The translations under genes and the position numbers were made by a program. A stretch of 64,000 nucleotides of DNA from the NCBI RefSeq assembly GCF_002797355.1, contig NZ_KZ454940.1, positions 1 to 64,000 on the forward strand, read 5' to 3'. Below are positions 8,732-17,915 of the stretch, piece after piece (within the stretch, counting starts at the first letter, position 1; each line of letters opens with the position of its first letter). Origin of the DNA: Bacillus xiapuensis (GTDB taxonomy: Bacteria > Bacillota > Bacilli > Bacillales > Domibacillaceae). Under the pieces are notes generated by a model. It was not told where the DNA came from and made no database searches. It was given only the letters and a program-made list of their open reading frames with translations.

Positions 8732-10075
8732 ATGAATAAGCAAGAACAATGGTCTTCGAAGATCGGATTTATCCTTGCAGCTGCAGGATCCGCGATTGGA
8801 CTTGGTGCCATTTGGATGTTTCCTTATATGGCAGGCATGAACGGGGGAGGAGTTTTCTTTCTTCTTTTTATTTTATTTACAATTGTTATAGGTGCTCCCA
8901 TTTTATTAGCAGAGTTTTTTATTGGCCGGCGGACACAGCGTGATGCCATCACCGCCTTTCAAAAGCTGGTGCCTCATTCCGCGTGGCCGCTTGTTGGCGT
9001 GCTTGGCGTCGCTTCCGCCTTCATCATTTTATCTTTTTACAGCGTCGTTGGCGGCTGGATCTTATCCTACTTGCTGCGCAACGGCACGGGCCAGCTGTTT
9101 CAAGCAAAGGAAGCAGACTACAATCAATTGTTTGAACAAATTATTAGCAACCCGGCAGAGGTCATTCTTGCACAAGGGGTATTTATGCTGATGACAATTC
9201 TTGTCGTGCGCGGAGGCATCCAGAAAGGAATCGAACGGGCCAGCGTATTCTTAATGCCCGCGCTGTTTTTGCTTTTTATCGCTTTGGTCATTCGCTCGCT
9301 GACACTTGATGGCGCGATGGAAGGCGTAACCTTCCTGCTCAAGCCGGATTGGTCGCTGCTAACCGGCAAAACATCGCTGCTTGCTTTAGGCCAAGCGTTT
9401 TTCGCTTTAAGCATCGGAGTTTCCATTATGATCACTTACGCCTCTTATTTAGGAAAAAATGAGGACATGCCGCGCTCGGCTTTCTCTGTAGCGGGATTAA
9501 ATATTGTGATTTCGTTATTAGCAGGCCTTGTCATTTTCCCTGCCGTATTCGCGCTCGGCTTTGAGCCGGATGCCGGACCTGGTCTGGTGTTTGTCGTTCT
9601 GCCAGCTGTCTTTAATGAAATTGCTTTCGGCTCTGTATTTTTCTTTATCTTCTTGCTGCTATTATTATTTGCGACACTTACTTCCGCGTTTTCAATTCTA
9701 GAGATTGTTGTTGCTGCCTTAACGAAAGGCGACCCGGCCAAGCGGCAAAAGTTCACATGGATTGCCGGTATATCCATCTTTGTCGTCGGCATTCCTAGCG
9801 CTCTATCATTCGGTGTATTCAGCGATGTGGAAATTTTTGGCCGCTCAATCTTCGACTTTGCCAGCTTTATCACTAATAATATCGGCATGCCGCTCGGCGC
9901 ATTATTCATCTCGCTGTTTGTCGGTTATCGCATGAAGCGGAATGAAGTATACGAGGAAATATTGCGGGGATCCTCCATCGGCTCTAAGTTTTTTGCCGTT
10001 TGGTACTTCTGCGTGAAATACGTAGCACCTGTTGCCATCACCCTCGTCTTTTTGCAGTCGTTCGGATTATTTTAA
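8732..10075 (+). CDS. Sodium-dependent symporter of the NSS/SNF family
   Basis: A membrane transporter of 447 residues with about 11 helices, expected to couple Na+ entry to uptake of an amino acid or related solute. Helix 1 carries the family signature as AAAGSAIGLGAIWMFPY (about 16-32). In the LeuT-type signature the asparagine (a sodium ligand) and arginine (outer gate) are usual; here they are alanine and methionine. Alanine is common in the YocR-like subgroup, while methionine is less expected. AGAGGAG precedes the ATG. It is not part of the B. subtilis order at this point and stands alone between yugI and alaT. Substrate unknown. Confidence 0.9.
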   Translation: MNKQEQWSSKIGFILAAAGSAIGLGAIWMFPYMAGMNGGGVFFLLFILFTIVIGAPILLAEFFIGRRTQRDAITAFQKLVPHSAWPLVGVLGVASAFIILSFYSVVGGWILSYLLRNGTGQLFQAKEADYNQLFEQIISNPAEVILAQGVFMLMTILVVRGGIQKGIERASVFLMPALFLLFIALVIRSLTLDGAMEGVTFLLKPDWSLLTGKTSLLALGQAFFALSIGVSIMITYASYLGKNEDMPRSAFSVAGLNIVISLLAGLVIFPAVFALGFEPDAGPGLVFVVLPAVFNEIAFGSVFFFIFLLLLLFATLTSAFSILEIVVAALTKGDPAKRQKFTWIAGISIFVVGIPSALSFGVFSDVEIFGRSIFDFASFITNNIGMPLGALFISLFVGYRMKRNEVYEEILRGSSIGSKFFAVWYFCVKYVAPVAITLVFLQSFGLF

Positions 10076-10265
10076 TATTGATAATGGATAATAAACAAGG
10101 GAAACCCTGTCTTTGAGAGTTGCCCTTACTCCTGTACCACCAGATTTAGTAAATTGTTTTTCATAGAGCCTAAAAAAGAAAGTATATTGTTCGAGAAAAA
10201 GGGCATGCTATAAATAAGCAGATTTCCCTTTCGTCCAAAGATGGCTTCTGCCCCATAACTCCTCG

Positions 10266-10295
10266 GCTGCCGCAAGATTTGCGGCAGCTTTTTTT
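10266..10295 (+). terminator. Terminator downstream of the NSS transporter
   Basis: GCTGCCGCAA-GAT-TTGCGGCAGC followed by seven T, on the plus strand about 190 bp after the transporter stop. The rest of the 10076-10446 gap holds a dispersed repeat but no gene I can support. Confidence 0.85.
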
Positions 10296-10349
10296 GATTC
10301 AGCTGCATGAAAAAAGCTGGCTTGCGAAAACACAGCTTCTAAACTCCGC

Positions 10350-10462
10350 ATGCAAGATGCCCGATTCGTCCAGAAGGCGTTGCGAGGGCAAGCCTTTGTT
10401 CTTCTTTTCAACAGCGGGAGAGGAAAAACTCCTGCGGTTTGAAGATTCACTTTATCTGTTTC
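10350..10462. repeat. Dispersed intergenic repeat, copy A
   Basis: Shares blocks with 30172-30292 in the same order and orientation: CCCGATTCGTCC, then AGCCTTTGTTCTTCTTTTCA followed by N-CAGC, then GTTTGAAG-N-TTCACTTTAT. The right end overlaps the last codons of alaT. No coding function is evident. Confidence 0.65.
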
Positions 10463-11625
10463 TTTTTTTGCAGAAAGCGTTTGATGCGCTTGATCGCTTC
10501 TTGCAGCTGTTCCATGGATGAAGCATAGGAGCAGCGAATATAGCCTTCTCCGCCCGCACCGAAAACCGATCCTGGTACAACGGCTACTTTTTCCTCCCGC
10601 AATAGCTGCTCGGCAAACTGCTCGGAAGTGAGGCCTGTCTGTTCAATCGAAGGAAAGACGTAAAATGCTCCCCCTGGCATATGACAAGTTAAGCCAAGCT
10701 CATTTAAGGACTCGACCATATAATTGCGGCGGCGGCGATAGTCTTTTTTCATTTCGTCGACTTCTTTTCTGCCGGTTTGCAGCGCTTCTAATGCCGCGTA
10801 TTGAGCCGGAGTGGAAGCGCACATCATCGTATACTGATGAATCTTTAGCATCGCGGCAGCCAGCTCTTTCGGCGCGCAGACGAAGCCCAAGCGCCAGCCT
10901 GTCATCGCAAACCCTTTGGAAAACCCGTTAATCATAATGGTACGCTCGCGCATCCCGTCGATACTGGCGATGGATAGATGCGGGCGGTCATAGGAAAGCT
11001 CCGCGTAGATTTCATCAGCCACTACCAATAGATCATGCTGCTGCACTATGCGGGCAATCGCCGCAAGCTCTTCTTTCTCCAGCTGCGTACCAGTCGGATT
11101 ATTAGGAGAGCATAGCAGCAGCGCTTTCGTACGGGGAGTAATCGCTTTCTCCAGCTCTTCTGCTCGGAGCTTAAAACCGTGCGCAGCCTCTGTTTTGACC
11201 GACACTGCTCTTCCGCCCGCCAATTCCACAAGCGGCTTGTAAGAAACAAAACATGGCTCTACTAGGATCACTTCGTCTCCGGGGTCAAGGATGGCCCGCA
11301 TCGCCAAATCGATCGCCTGACTTGCTCCCACGGTCACAATCACTTCTTCTTGAGGAAAGTAAGGAACATAGAAACGCTCGCTTATGTATTGGCTGATCGC
11401 TTCCCGCAGTTCGAGCAAGCCGGCATTGGCCGTGTAGGAGGTCAGCCCTCTCTCCAAGGAAACAATCGCCGCCTCACGCGCCGACCAGGAAGTGACAAAA
11501 TCCGGTTCACCTACACCTAAAGACACTACGCCTTCCATCGTAGCCGCTAAATCGAAAAATTTGCGGATGCCGGAGGGCGCCATTCTTTCGACAGATTGAG
11601 CGACATAGCTTTTCGTGACTGTCAT
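10447..11625 (-). CDS. alaT: Alanine-forming aminotransferase AlaT
   Basis: A PLP-dependent class I aminotransferase of 392 residues, expected to make alanine from pyruvate and glutamate. Motifs are SLGVGEPDF, the tyrosine in TSYTANAGL, SPNNPTGTQ, VVADEIYAELSY, the PLP lysine in NGFSKGFAMTGWRLGF, and the carboxylate-binding arginine in GEGYIRCSYA. Its ATG overlaps the alaR stop by 1 nt (TAATG), so the two are translationally coupled. The basic tail (KRIKRFLQKKKQIK) is encoded partly by a dispersed repeat. Assignment to AlaT rests on similarity and on pairing with alaR. Confidence 0.9.
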   Translation of the reverse strand: MTVTKSYVAQSVERMAPSGIRKFFDLAATMEGVVSLGVGEPDFVTSWSAREAAIVSLERGLTSYTANAGLLELREAISQYISERFYVPYFPQEEVIVTVGASQAIDLAMRAILDPGDEVILVEPCFVSYKPLVELAGGRAVSVKTEAAHGFKLRAEELEKAITPRTKALLLCSPNNPTGTQLEKEELAAIARIVQQHDLLVVADEIYAELSYDRPHLSIASIDGMRERTIMINGFSKGFAMTGWRLGFVCAPKELAAAMLKIHQYTMMCASTPAQYAALEALQTGRKEVDEMKKDYRRRRNYMVESLNELGLTCHMPGGAFYVFPSIEQTGLTSEQFAEQLLREEKVAVVPGSVFGAGGEGYIRCSYASSMEQLQEAIKRIKRFLQKKKQIK

Positions 11626-12125
11626 TACGGAGCCACCACGATTCTCGGATCATCTGGCTTCTGTTCATATACGATGCCATCATGCTTATATTTCTTTAAC
11701 TGAAAGTGGGTCGTCGTCGAGACAACGGATTCCAGCGTCGATAATTTCTCTGACACAAACCGGGCCACCTCATTCATAGAGCGGCCTTCCACCGTGACCG
11801 ACAAATCATAAGCACCCGACATTAAATAGACGGAGCTGACCTCTTTATAACGGTAAATTCTTTCGGCTACTTCTCTAAAGCCAACTCCGCGCTTTGGCGT
11901 TACTTTCACGTCGATCATCGCCGTCACGCCCTGATAACTGTCGATTTTGGCCCAATCTACAAGCGTCGTGTAAGAAACGATGATCCTTTCTTCCTCCAGA
12001 CGCTGGATGATGGATTTGGTCTTTTCCACATCCTCGCCGATCATTTTAGCAAGGTCCTCAGGCAAAAGCCGGGCATTCTGTTCAAGAATATGGAGCGCTT
12101 CCAGCTCCTTGTCAGTCAGTTGCAT
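11625..12125 (-). CDS. alaR: Lrp/AsnC-family regulator AlaR
   Basis: A transcription regulator with an N-terminal winged helix-turn-helix (from MQLTDKELEALHILEQ; recognition region around PEDLAKMIG) and a C-terminal ligand-binding RAM/AsnC domain (from about residue 60, GVTAMIDVKV). GGAGG 7 nt before the ATG at 12125 decides the start, giving 166 residues. Overlaps alaT and most likely controls it, as in B. subtilis. The first gene of the alaR-alaT operon. Confidence 0.92.
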   Translation of the reverse strand: MQLTDKELEALHILEQNARLLPEDLAKMIGEDVEKTKSIIQRLEEERIIVSYTTLVDWAKIDSYQGVTAMIDVKVTPKRGVGFREVAERIYRYKEVSSVYLMSGAYDLSVTVEGRSMNEVARFVSEKLSTLESVVSTTTHFQLKKYKHDGIVYEQKPDDPRIVVAP

Positions 12126-12237
12126 ACGTATTCCTCCAAACATCATAAATGGTATCCTAGTATAAAGGGGAATTGTTTGTGATTTTTCACTAAATTCATA
12201 TTATTCTTTTATATAATTATACAAAAAGGAGCATCAC

Positions 12238-13050
12238 ATGGCTACTACAAAAATTAACGGCATTCAAATTTATTATGAATGGCTGCCGCATTCCACCGCC
12301 GTTCATACGATTGTGCTCTTGCACGGCTTTTTATCTTCTTCATTCAGCTTTCGAAAGCTCGCGCCATTGCTGCGGAAACATTTTTCCGTGCTGACCGTGG
12401 ACTGGCCGCCTTTCGGAGCAAGCGAAAAGCCAAAGAGCTATATCTATTCCTATGAGAATATTGCCGCCACGATCGACGGCTTGATTCAGGAGCTCACGCC
12501 GGGACAAGTGGTTCTCGCCGGCCACTCCATGGGTGGCCAGCTCGCTTTGCAGCTGCTTGCTCGCAGACCCAAGGCGGCGGAAAAAGCCGTTTTGATTTCG
12601 GCCTCCTCCTATTTGCCACGGGCCAAAAAGCGGTTCATCGCTGCCAGTTATTTGCCGTTTGCTGAATTTGCAGTAAAGCGCCGGCTGGAAAAGAGCGGAG
12701 TGGAAGGAAATTTAAAACAAGTAGTCTGGGATCAATCAGTCATTGACGACGAAATGATTGGCGGATATGGGCGGCCTTTTGAAGAAAGAAGCATTTTCCA
12801 AGGGCTGACCCGCTTTTTGCGGCATCGCGAAGCAGATTTAGCGCCGGAGCAGCTGCGGGAACTGTCAACGCCCTGCCTGTTGATCTGGGGGGAGCATGAC
12901 CGCATCGTTCCGCTGCGCATCGGACAGCGGCTGGCTGCCGATTTGCCAAACAGCCGCCTAGACATCATAAAAAAAGCCGGCCATCTCGTACCCGAAGAAA
13001 AACCGGAAGAGACAGCCGCGCTGATTGCAGCTTTTGTATTCAATTCATAG
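12238..13050 (+). CDS. yugF: Alpha/beta hydrolase YugF
   Basis: A hydrolase of 270 residues with the oxyanion motif LLHGFLSSSF, the nucleophile elbow GHSMGG (serine 97), an acid residue in WGEHDRIVPL and the catalytic histidine in AGHLVPEE near the end. All residues of the triad are present, so it should be active, but the substrate is unknown. AAAGGAG precedes the ATG. It converges with yugE and overlaps it by 6 bp. Confidence 0.9.
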   Translation: MATTKINGIQIYYEWLPHSTAVHTIVLLHGFLSSSFSFRKLAPLLRKHFSVLTVDWPPFGASEKPKSYIYSYENIAATIDGLIQELTPGQVVLAGHSMGGQLALQLLARRPKAAEKAVLISASSYLPRAKKRFIAASYLPFAEFAVKRRLEKSGVEGNLKQVVWDQSVIDDEMIGGYGRPFEERSIFQGLTRFLRHREADLAPEQLRELSTPCLLIWGEHDRIVPLRIGQRLAADLPNSRLDIIKKAGHLVPEEKPEETAALIAAFVFNS

Positions 13051-13308
13051 CTCGCAGGATGATTGATTCTTAACTTGCAGCAGCTTCTCCGCCACTTGGC
13101 GGCAACTGGCCAAAGTGAGCTGCTCATCAAAGGAGAATTCATAAATTTCCTTGATCTTTAACGCTAATTTCTCTTGGTCATCCAATTGATGGACAGCTTG
13201 AATCACATCAGCTGCTTCCGTGTCATAAAAGTCTTCTCCCGTCTGGAACGGGTCCCATTGCCGCAGAATGCGGCCAAGCTCAAGATTTATCTTTAGCGTA
13301 TAATCCAT
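13045..13308 (-). CDS. yugE: DUF1871 protein YugE
   Basis: An 87-residue soluble, acidic, helical protein of unknown function (YugE, DUF1871). The ATG at 13308 follows GAGGAG by 4-5 nt; the upstream GTG is too close to any site. Its position between yugF and patB matches B. subtilis. Confidence 0.82.
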   Translation of the reverse strand: MDYTLKINLELGRILRQWDPFQTGEDFYDTEAADVIQAVHQLDDQEKLALKIKEIYEFSFDEQLTLASCRQVAEKLLQVKNQSSCEL

Positions 13309-13417
13309 AGAACTCCTCACCTCTTAAAAAATGAACATGGAAAGTTCAAATGATTGTTCTTTCCGGTAAAAATACTTTACCATGACTATATACTACTTGT
13401 CAGGGATGGTGAAGGTT

Positions 13418-14587
13418 TTGAGTAAATTTGATCAAGTCATGAACCGGGCTGGTTCAGGCGCCGTGAAATGGGACCGTTTGAAAGCGATATTCGGAGTGGA
13501 GGAGGCTCTGCCCATGTGGGTGGCTGATATGGACTTTAAGGCGCCGGAAGCTGTCATTGAAGCGGTGACCAAGCAGGCGGAGCACGGAATATACGGCTAT
13601 ACAGCGATTCCCGATTCAGTAAGATCCGCCATCAAAGGCTGGATGAAAACGCGCCACAGCTGGGAAATCGAGGAGAGCTGGCTCCTGTTTCACCACGGGG
13701 TCGTTCCGTCTATTCAAGCGGCGATTGAAACTTTTACAGATAAGGGGGACGCCGTCGTTGTGCAATCGCCTGTATATACTCCTTTTTTCGATATGATCGA
13801 GCGCAACGAACGCCAAGTCGCCAATAATCAGCTCGTTTTGCGCGCTCATCATTATGAAATCGACTTTGAGGACTTGGAAGCGAAGCTATCTGCCGATGAG
13901 ACCAAGCTGATGCTGCTGTGCAGCCCGCATAATCCCGGTGGCCGCGTTTGGACGAAAGACGAATTAACAAAGGTGGCCAAGCTTTGCCAAAAGCATCAAG
14001 TGGTCATCGTCTCCGATGAAATTCACAGCGATCTAACGGCGGATCCATTTCCCCATACTCCGATTGCCTCCATTCGTGAAGAATTTCAAGAGTTTATCAT
14101 CACGCTCATTGCACCAAGCAAGACATTTAACCTTGCCGGCTTGCAGGCTTCAGCCATCATTGCACCAAATCCGAAGCTTCGCAGAAAATTGAAGCAAACT
14201 CAAGCGAAACACGGATTTTTTGAACTTAACCTAATGGGCACTGTCGCCATGGAAGCCGCCTACCGCCATGGCGGTCCATGGCTTGATGAAGCGATCGCCT
14301 ATATCCGTGAAAACGTCCAGCTCGTACAGTCATTTATCGCGGATAAGCTTCCCCAGTTAGCCGTTATGGAACCGGAAGGCGGCTATTTAGTGTGGATCGA
14401 CTGCCGCAAGCTCGGGCTAAGCGATGAAGAGCTGATGCAGAAAATTCTGCACGAAGGCCAGCTCGCCCTTGGTCAAGGTTCGAAGTATCGCGCCGGCGGA
14501 GAAGGCTTCGTGCGCATGAATGTCGCTTGCCCTCGTTCATTAGTGGAGGAAGGGTTAAAAAGACTGCATAAAGCGCTTAAAAACTGA
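13418..14587 (+). CDS. patB: PatB, cystathionine beta-lyase-type C-S lyase
   Basis: A PLP enzyme that cleaves C-S bonds of cystathionine and related cysteine conjugates, giving homocysteine, pyruvate and ammonia. Motifs are ALPMWVADMDF (near 30-40), CSPHNPGGRVW, VVSDEIHSDL and the PLP lysine in APSKTFNLAGLQAS. The likely start is TTG 13418, which gives the usual MSKFDQV beginning and has GGTGA 5 nt upstream; ATGs at 13382 and 13406 lack a suitable site. Product 389 residues. It is the last gene of the conserved yug block before the accessory island. Confidence 0.9.
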   Translation: MSKFDQVMNRAGSGAVKWDRLKAIFGVEEALPMWVADMDFKAPEAVIEAVTKQAEHGIYGYTAIPDSVRSAIKGWMKTRHSWEIEESWLLFHHGVVPSIQAAIETFTDKGDAVVVQSPVYTPFFDMIERNERQVANNQLVLRAHHYEIDFEDLEAKLSADETKLMLLCSPHNPGGRVWTKDELTKVAKLCQKHQVVIVSDEIHSDLTADPFPHTPIASIREEFQEFIITLIAPSKTFNLAGLQASAIIAPNPKLRRKLKQTQAKHGFFELNLMGTVAMEAAYRHGGPWLDEAIAYIRENVQLVQSFIADKLPQLAVMEPEGGYLVWIDCRKLGLSDEELMQKILHEGQLALGQGSKYRAGGEGFVRMNVACPRSLVEEGLKRLHKALKN

Positions 14588-14675
14588 TTGCCCGGGAGAA
14601 TGTAAACGCCATAATACATTTTACACTTTTAGCTCCGTTTGCCGCCCGCTTTGTCTGGACAAACAGGTATGACAT

Positions 14676-14720
14676 CCTTGAAGCCATGGTTCCTTTAATA
14701 CCATGGCTTCAAGGCTTTTC
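14676..14720 (+). terminator. Terminator of patB
   Basis: CCTTGAAGCCATGG and CCATGGCTTCAAGG form a perfect 14-bp stem, followed by CTTTTC. The rest of 14588-15291 is AT-rich with no gene I can support. Confidence 0.88.
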
Positions 14721-14986
14721 ATTATAACTGCAGAGGCTCCATGTCAAAGGGACTATTCATCAACTAAATTGTGAAATTAGACTGGACGCCAACGCCCCTA
14801 CTTTTCTTGTCTTTTTATCGAGTACAAAGAAAGAAGAGAAATCATATTGATGGGTAGCACTCTTCCTTTGACATTTTCTCTACATACACTAAATATTACG
14901 TATCAAAGATCTCTCTATTAACAATTTCAAATTTTAGGAATTCTTTTAACACGAAAAATATATGAAAACCTCCATATTTTTTTTGC

Positions 14987-15058
14987 AACTAACATTATTG
15001 CCAGGAAGTCTAAAAACCTTTTTTACGTTCAATTACAAAAAGTGGTGATGAATCCAAA
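14987..15058. repeat. Direct repeat copy 1, left side of the accessory island
   Basis: Shares about 75 nt, roughly 80% identical by eye, with 25078-25156 in the same orientation. The common core includes AACTAACATTATTGCCAG and GTGATGAATC. It may be a relic of an insertion sequence or an island boundary. Confidence 0.6.
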
Positions 15059-15291
15059 TAAGTAGAAAAACACATTATGCAAATTAAATGATAAGTAGAA
15101 ATAAACTATGAATACGAATTTTATCAGAAAAATGATATTTATTAATACGGAATTAAGATGGAATTAACGGTTATTACTGTTTCTTGAGCTTTCACGAACA
15201 AAACAAGAAATATTTTACATATCAATATATACTAAACCTGTACTAACACATATGGTACAAAATCAAATACTTTAATGGATGGTGACTCATG

Positions 15292-15675
15292 ATGAAGAAG
15301 AACAAGTTAGCAGTTTTAGGTATGGCTGTAGGTTTGTTAGCTTTTGGTGGGGCAGTACAAGCAGGAACAAGTTATTCTGGTTATAATACTACTGTTGGTA
15401 AATTTAACGGAAGTGGTTACACAGGTTACCAAACAAAAGCTGAATCTGGTAAATACGGTCATTTGAAATCAAAAAGCGTTGGCAGTAGCTATGTTGTAGA
15501 TGCGAGAATGACAGCAAGTAGTGGTACAGGGAGTTGGGTTAGAAATGTTAGTGATAATGACTCTCGTAATTTACCAAACTCTGTTAGTAAAGGAAAAAGC
15601 ACACGGGTTCAGTTCAGCAATGATTTAGATACACCTGTAAATGTTCAAGTAACTGGCTCATGGAAAAGTAATTAA
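15292..15675 (+). CDS. Small secreted protein, unknown function
   Basis: A 127-residue protein with a clear Sec signal peptide: MKKNK, a hydrophobic core and a likely cut after AVQA near residue 23. The mature part of about 104 residues is rich in Gly, Ser, Thr and Tyr, has no cysteine and ends GSWKSN. GGTGA lies 6 nt before the ATG at 15292; a second ATG 3 nt earlier is too close. It is convergent with an ABC transporter operon across a shared terminator. The arrangement resembles secreted-bacteriocin/immunity-transporter loci, but I do not recognise the family, and function is not assigned. Confidence 0.75.
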   Translation: MKKNKLAVLGMAVGLLAFGGAVQAGTSYSGYNTTVGKFNGSGYTGYQTKAESGKYGHLKSKSVGSSYVVDARMTASSGTGSWVRNVSDNDSRNLPNSVSKGKSTRVQFSNDLDTPVNVQVTGSWKSN

Positions 15676-15681
15676 TTAACG

Positions 15682-15729
15682 AAATCAAGAACGCTAATGG
15701 ATACTGAAAACAGCGTTCTTGATTTTTTG
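15682..15729. terminator. Shared terminator between the secreted protein gene and the ABC operon
   Basis: AAATCAAGAACGCT pairs with AGCGTTCTTGATTT, followed by T6 on the plus strand; the A-run on the other side makes it usable for the minus-strand operon too. Confidence 0.88.
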
Positions 15730-15730
15730 T

Positions 15731-16375
15731 TTATTTCAGATAAACGGGTTCCAGTTTATATCTATTGATGCGGAATACATGATCACAAAGGATATTAATA
15801 TCATCCTGATTATGACTCGTCATTAAAATTGTACGCCCTTCATTCTTAAATGATAATAATAGATTTCGAATTCTGTCTACACTTTCTACATCCAAAGCAT
15901 TAAAAGCCTCATCTAATATAAGAACCTGTTGATCTTCCATTATCGCCTGAGCAATAGCTAATTTTTGTTTCATTCCTAAAGAATAATCTTTAACTTTTTG
16001 CTTTGCCTGCGGTTGTAACCCTACCATTTCCATTGTTTCAGCAATCTTTTCATCACTTATTTCTCCTCTGATTAGCGCCAATTCTTTTAGGTTTTGAAAT
16101 CCGGTTTTATTTGCAATATAACCTGGACGATCTATAATAATACCAAAATTATCAGGGAACCTTTTGCTTTTTCCAACTTCTTCTCCTCTAACATAAATCG
16201 TACCGTTATCAGGGAATACGAAGCCACATATCATCTTGAATAATACAGATTTACCAGAACCGTTATGCCCCACAATTCCATATATTTTTCCTTTTTCAAT
16301 ATTTAAATCTACACCATCAAAAAGAGTTAGCCCTTTATATGTTTTACTTACATTTTTTAATGAAATAATAGACAT
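15731..16375 (-). CDS. ABC transporter ATP-binding protein
   Basis: A single ATPase domain of 214 residues. Walker A is GHNGSGKS (36-43), the signature is YSLGMKQK (near 131, the variant common in exporters), Walker B is QVLILDEAF (near 152-160) and the H-loop is TSHNQDD (near 190). It lies 13 bp after the large permease gene and is the last gene of the operon. GGGGTGA precedes the ATG. Probably powers export or self-protection with the neighbouring membrane proteins. Confidence 0.92.
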   Translation of the reverse strand: MSIISLKNVSKTYKGLTLFDGVDLNIEKGKIYGIVGHNGSGKSVLFKMICGFVFPDNGTIYVRGEEVGKSKRFPDNFGIIIDRPGYIANKTGFQNLKELALIRGEISDEKIAETMEMVGLQPQAKQKVKDYSLGMKQKLAIAQAIMEDQQVLILDEAFNALDVESVDRIRNLLLSFKNEGRTILMTSHNQDDINILCDHVFRINRYKLEPVYLK

Positions 16376-16388
16376 ATTTTCACCCCAC

Positions 16389-17915
16389 CTATATTTTTAA
16401 ACTTTGTTTGAATAAATAGTTAATTATAAAAAAAGTTAGAGCATTCATTATAATTAAAATATACGTTAGAGAATATGGCGAAAAATTAGTTAAATAAACA
16501 ATACTATTTAACCCCACTGGAATAATCCCTACTTTATTAATACCTGGTAACATTAATATCATCAGGAAACTAATTAGTAATACACCCTGTATTGATTCCT
16601 TGCTTATCCATGAAACAATAAACACAGCGAATATATATAAAACAATCTGTAAGAAACCATTAATAAAAAAATGGTAAATAATCTCATGCAAAGGGTTAGA
16701 GAGTATCGTCACATCAAAATTAGTATGCATTCCGAAACAACTAGCTATTATAAGAGCCAGTGCTATTAATGTAAAAAGAAATAAAATCACTACTATTAAT
16801 AATTTCCTCATCCAACTCCAAAACCACTTGTTCAAATTCTTATAACGAATAATTTTGTAGTATCCAAGACGATCAATTTCATTGCTTAAAAATAACTGAA
16901 CTAAATAAATAAAACCAAAGAATACAATTAAATAAAAGAAAAAAGGGACATAGGAAAAATTTTCTGCATTAGAGCCTCTAAAAGACATTACCCAAACATC
17001 CCAAATGGTTGATTCAGAAGGATTAAGTGAAGCAGCTGTTGAGATTATACCTGTTAAACACAACAGCAAGTAAATCACTATAGGAATATACGATTTTATG
17101 GATTGAGCATGTATTTTTTTATTAAGGTCTACAACTCTTAAATATAAAACACTAAATAAACCAAGCACTAGTAGAACAATGTAACTTGAAATAGGAGAAT
17201 TAAATGAATTAGCTGCTTTTGCAATTGAAAAATAAGTAGTTGGAGATAAAAAAAACATTTCCTTTGGTAATAATTTAAAACCTATAATACTTCCCAAAAA
17301 AATCATTACACTAATAAAAAGTATAAAATACTTACTTTTGGTCACCACATATACAGTTGCTAAAAATATATGCAGCAATGAAAGCGTTAAAATTAATAAA
17401 ATTAACTGCGCTAATAATACATATATTGGTACAGTAAAGGTTTTCACTAATTCATAAAGGGTATTAGTAATATGCTCAACCTCGCTAAGTGTGCTCCAGT
17501 GCCATGAGTACGGAAATCCAATCATCATAAACAGTGATACGAATACCCATAAAAACAATAAAGGAGTGCACTTCAACCAAAAATGTTTAAGAGAATAGTA
17601 TATCCATTTTTTGAACGAACCTAATCGAATTAAAATCTGGTAATCAAAATCTAACAAAATAAATCTTATTGAAAAAAACATCACGATCGGGATTATAAAA
17701 TAGACAATGAGGTACATATCGTTTAACAAACGTAAAGTAATGTCCCAGCCATTAAAAGACATACCCATTTCATAAGCTGCCTTGACTATCTCCTTTTTCA
17801 GCATAAAGCCATAAAAGTAAAAAACAACACCTATCGCTAACCATTTAATACCTATTAATTCTTCAAGATATTCTTTCATACGAAGTTTTCCCTGCTTCAT
17901 ACTCATATCATCCAT
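16389..17915 (-). CDS. Large multi-spanning membrane protein, ABC-type permease
   Basis: A 508-residue, very hydrophobic protein with about 12 predicted membrane segments, possibly two permease-like halves. It overlaps the broken permease gene by 13 bp and is followed by the ATPase gene, so it is most likely the membrane component of this transporter. No catalytic motif was recognised. The start is uncertain: ATG codons at 17915, 17906 and later are possible. Base composition is AT-rich compared with the yug block. Confidence 0.72.
   Translation of the reverse strand: MDDMSMKQGKLRMKEYLEELIGIKWLAIGVVFYFYGFMLKKEIVKAAYEMGMSFNGWDITLRLLNDMYLIVYFIIPIVMFFSIRFILLDFDYQILIRLGSFKKWIYYSLKHFWLKCTPLLFLWVFVSLFMMIGFPYSWHWSTLSEVEHITNTLYELVKTFTVPIYVLLAQLILLILTLSLLHIFLATVYVVTKSKYFILFISVMIFLGSIIGFKLLPKEMFFLSPTTYFSIAKAANSFNSPISSYIVLLVLGLFSVLYLRVVDLNKKIHAQSIKSYIPIVIYLLLCLTGIISTAASLNPSESTIWDVWVMSFRGSNAENFSYVPFFFYLIVFFGFIYLVQLFLSNEIDRLGYYKIIRYKNLNKWFWSWMRKLLIVVILFLFTLIALALIIASCFGMHTNFDVTILSNPLHEIIYHFFINGFLQIVLYIFAVFIVSWISKESIQGVLLISFLMILMLPGINKVGIIPVGLNSIVYLTNFSPYSLTYILIIMNALTFFIINYLFKQSLKI

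Noticed and set aside
10126-10450. Two overlapping minus-strand open frames between the NSS gene and alaT
   Set aside because: No ribosome-binding site, no recognisable sequence, and the stretch is explained by a terminator and a dispersed repeat.
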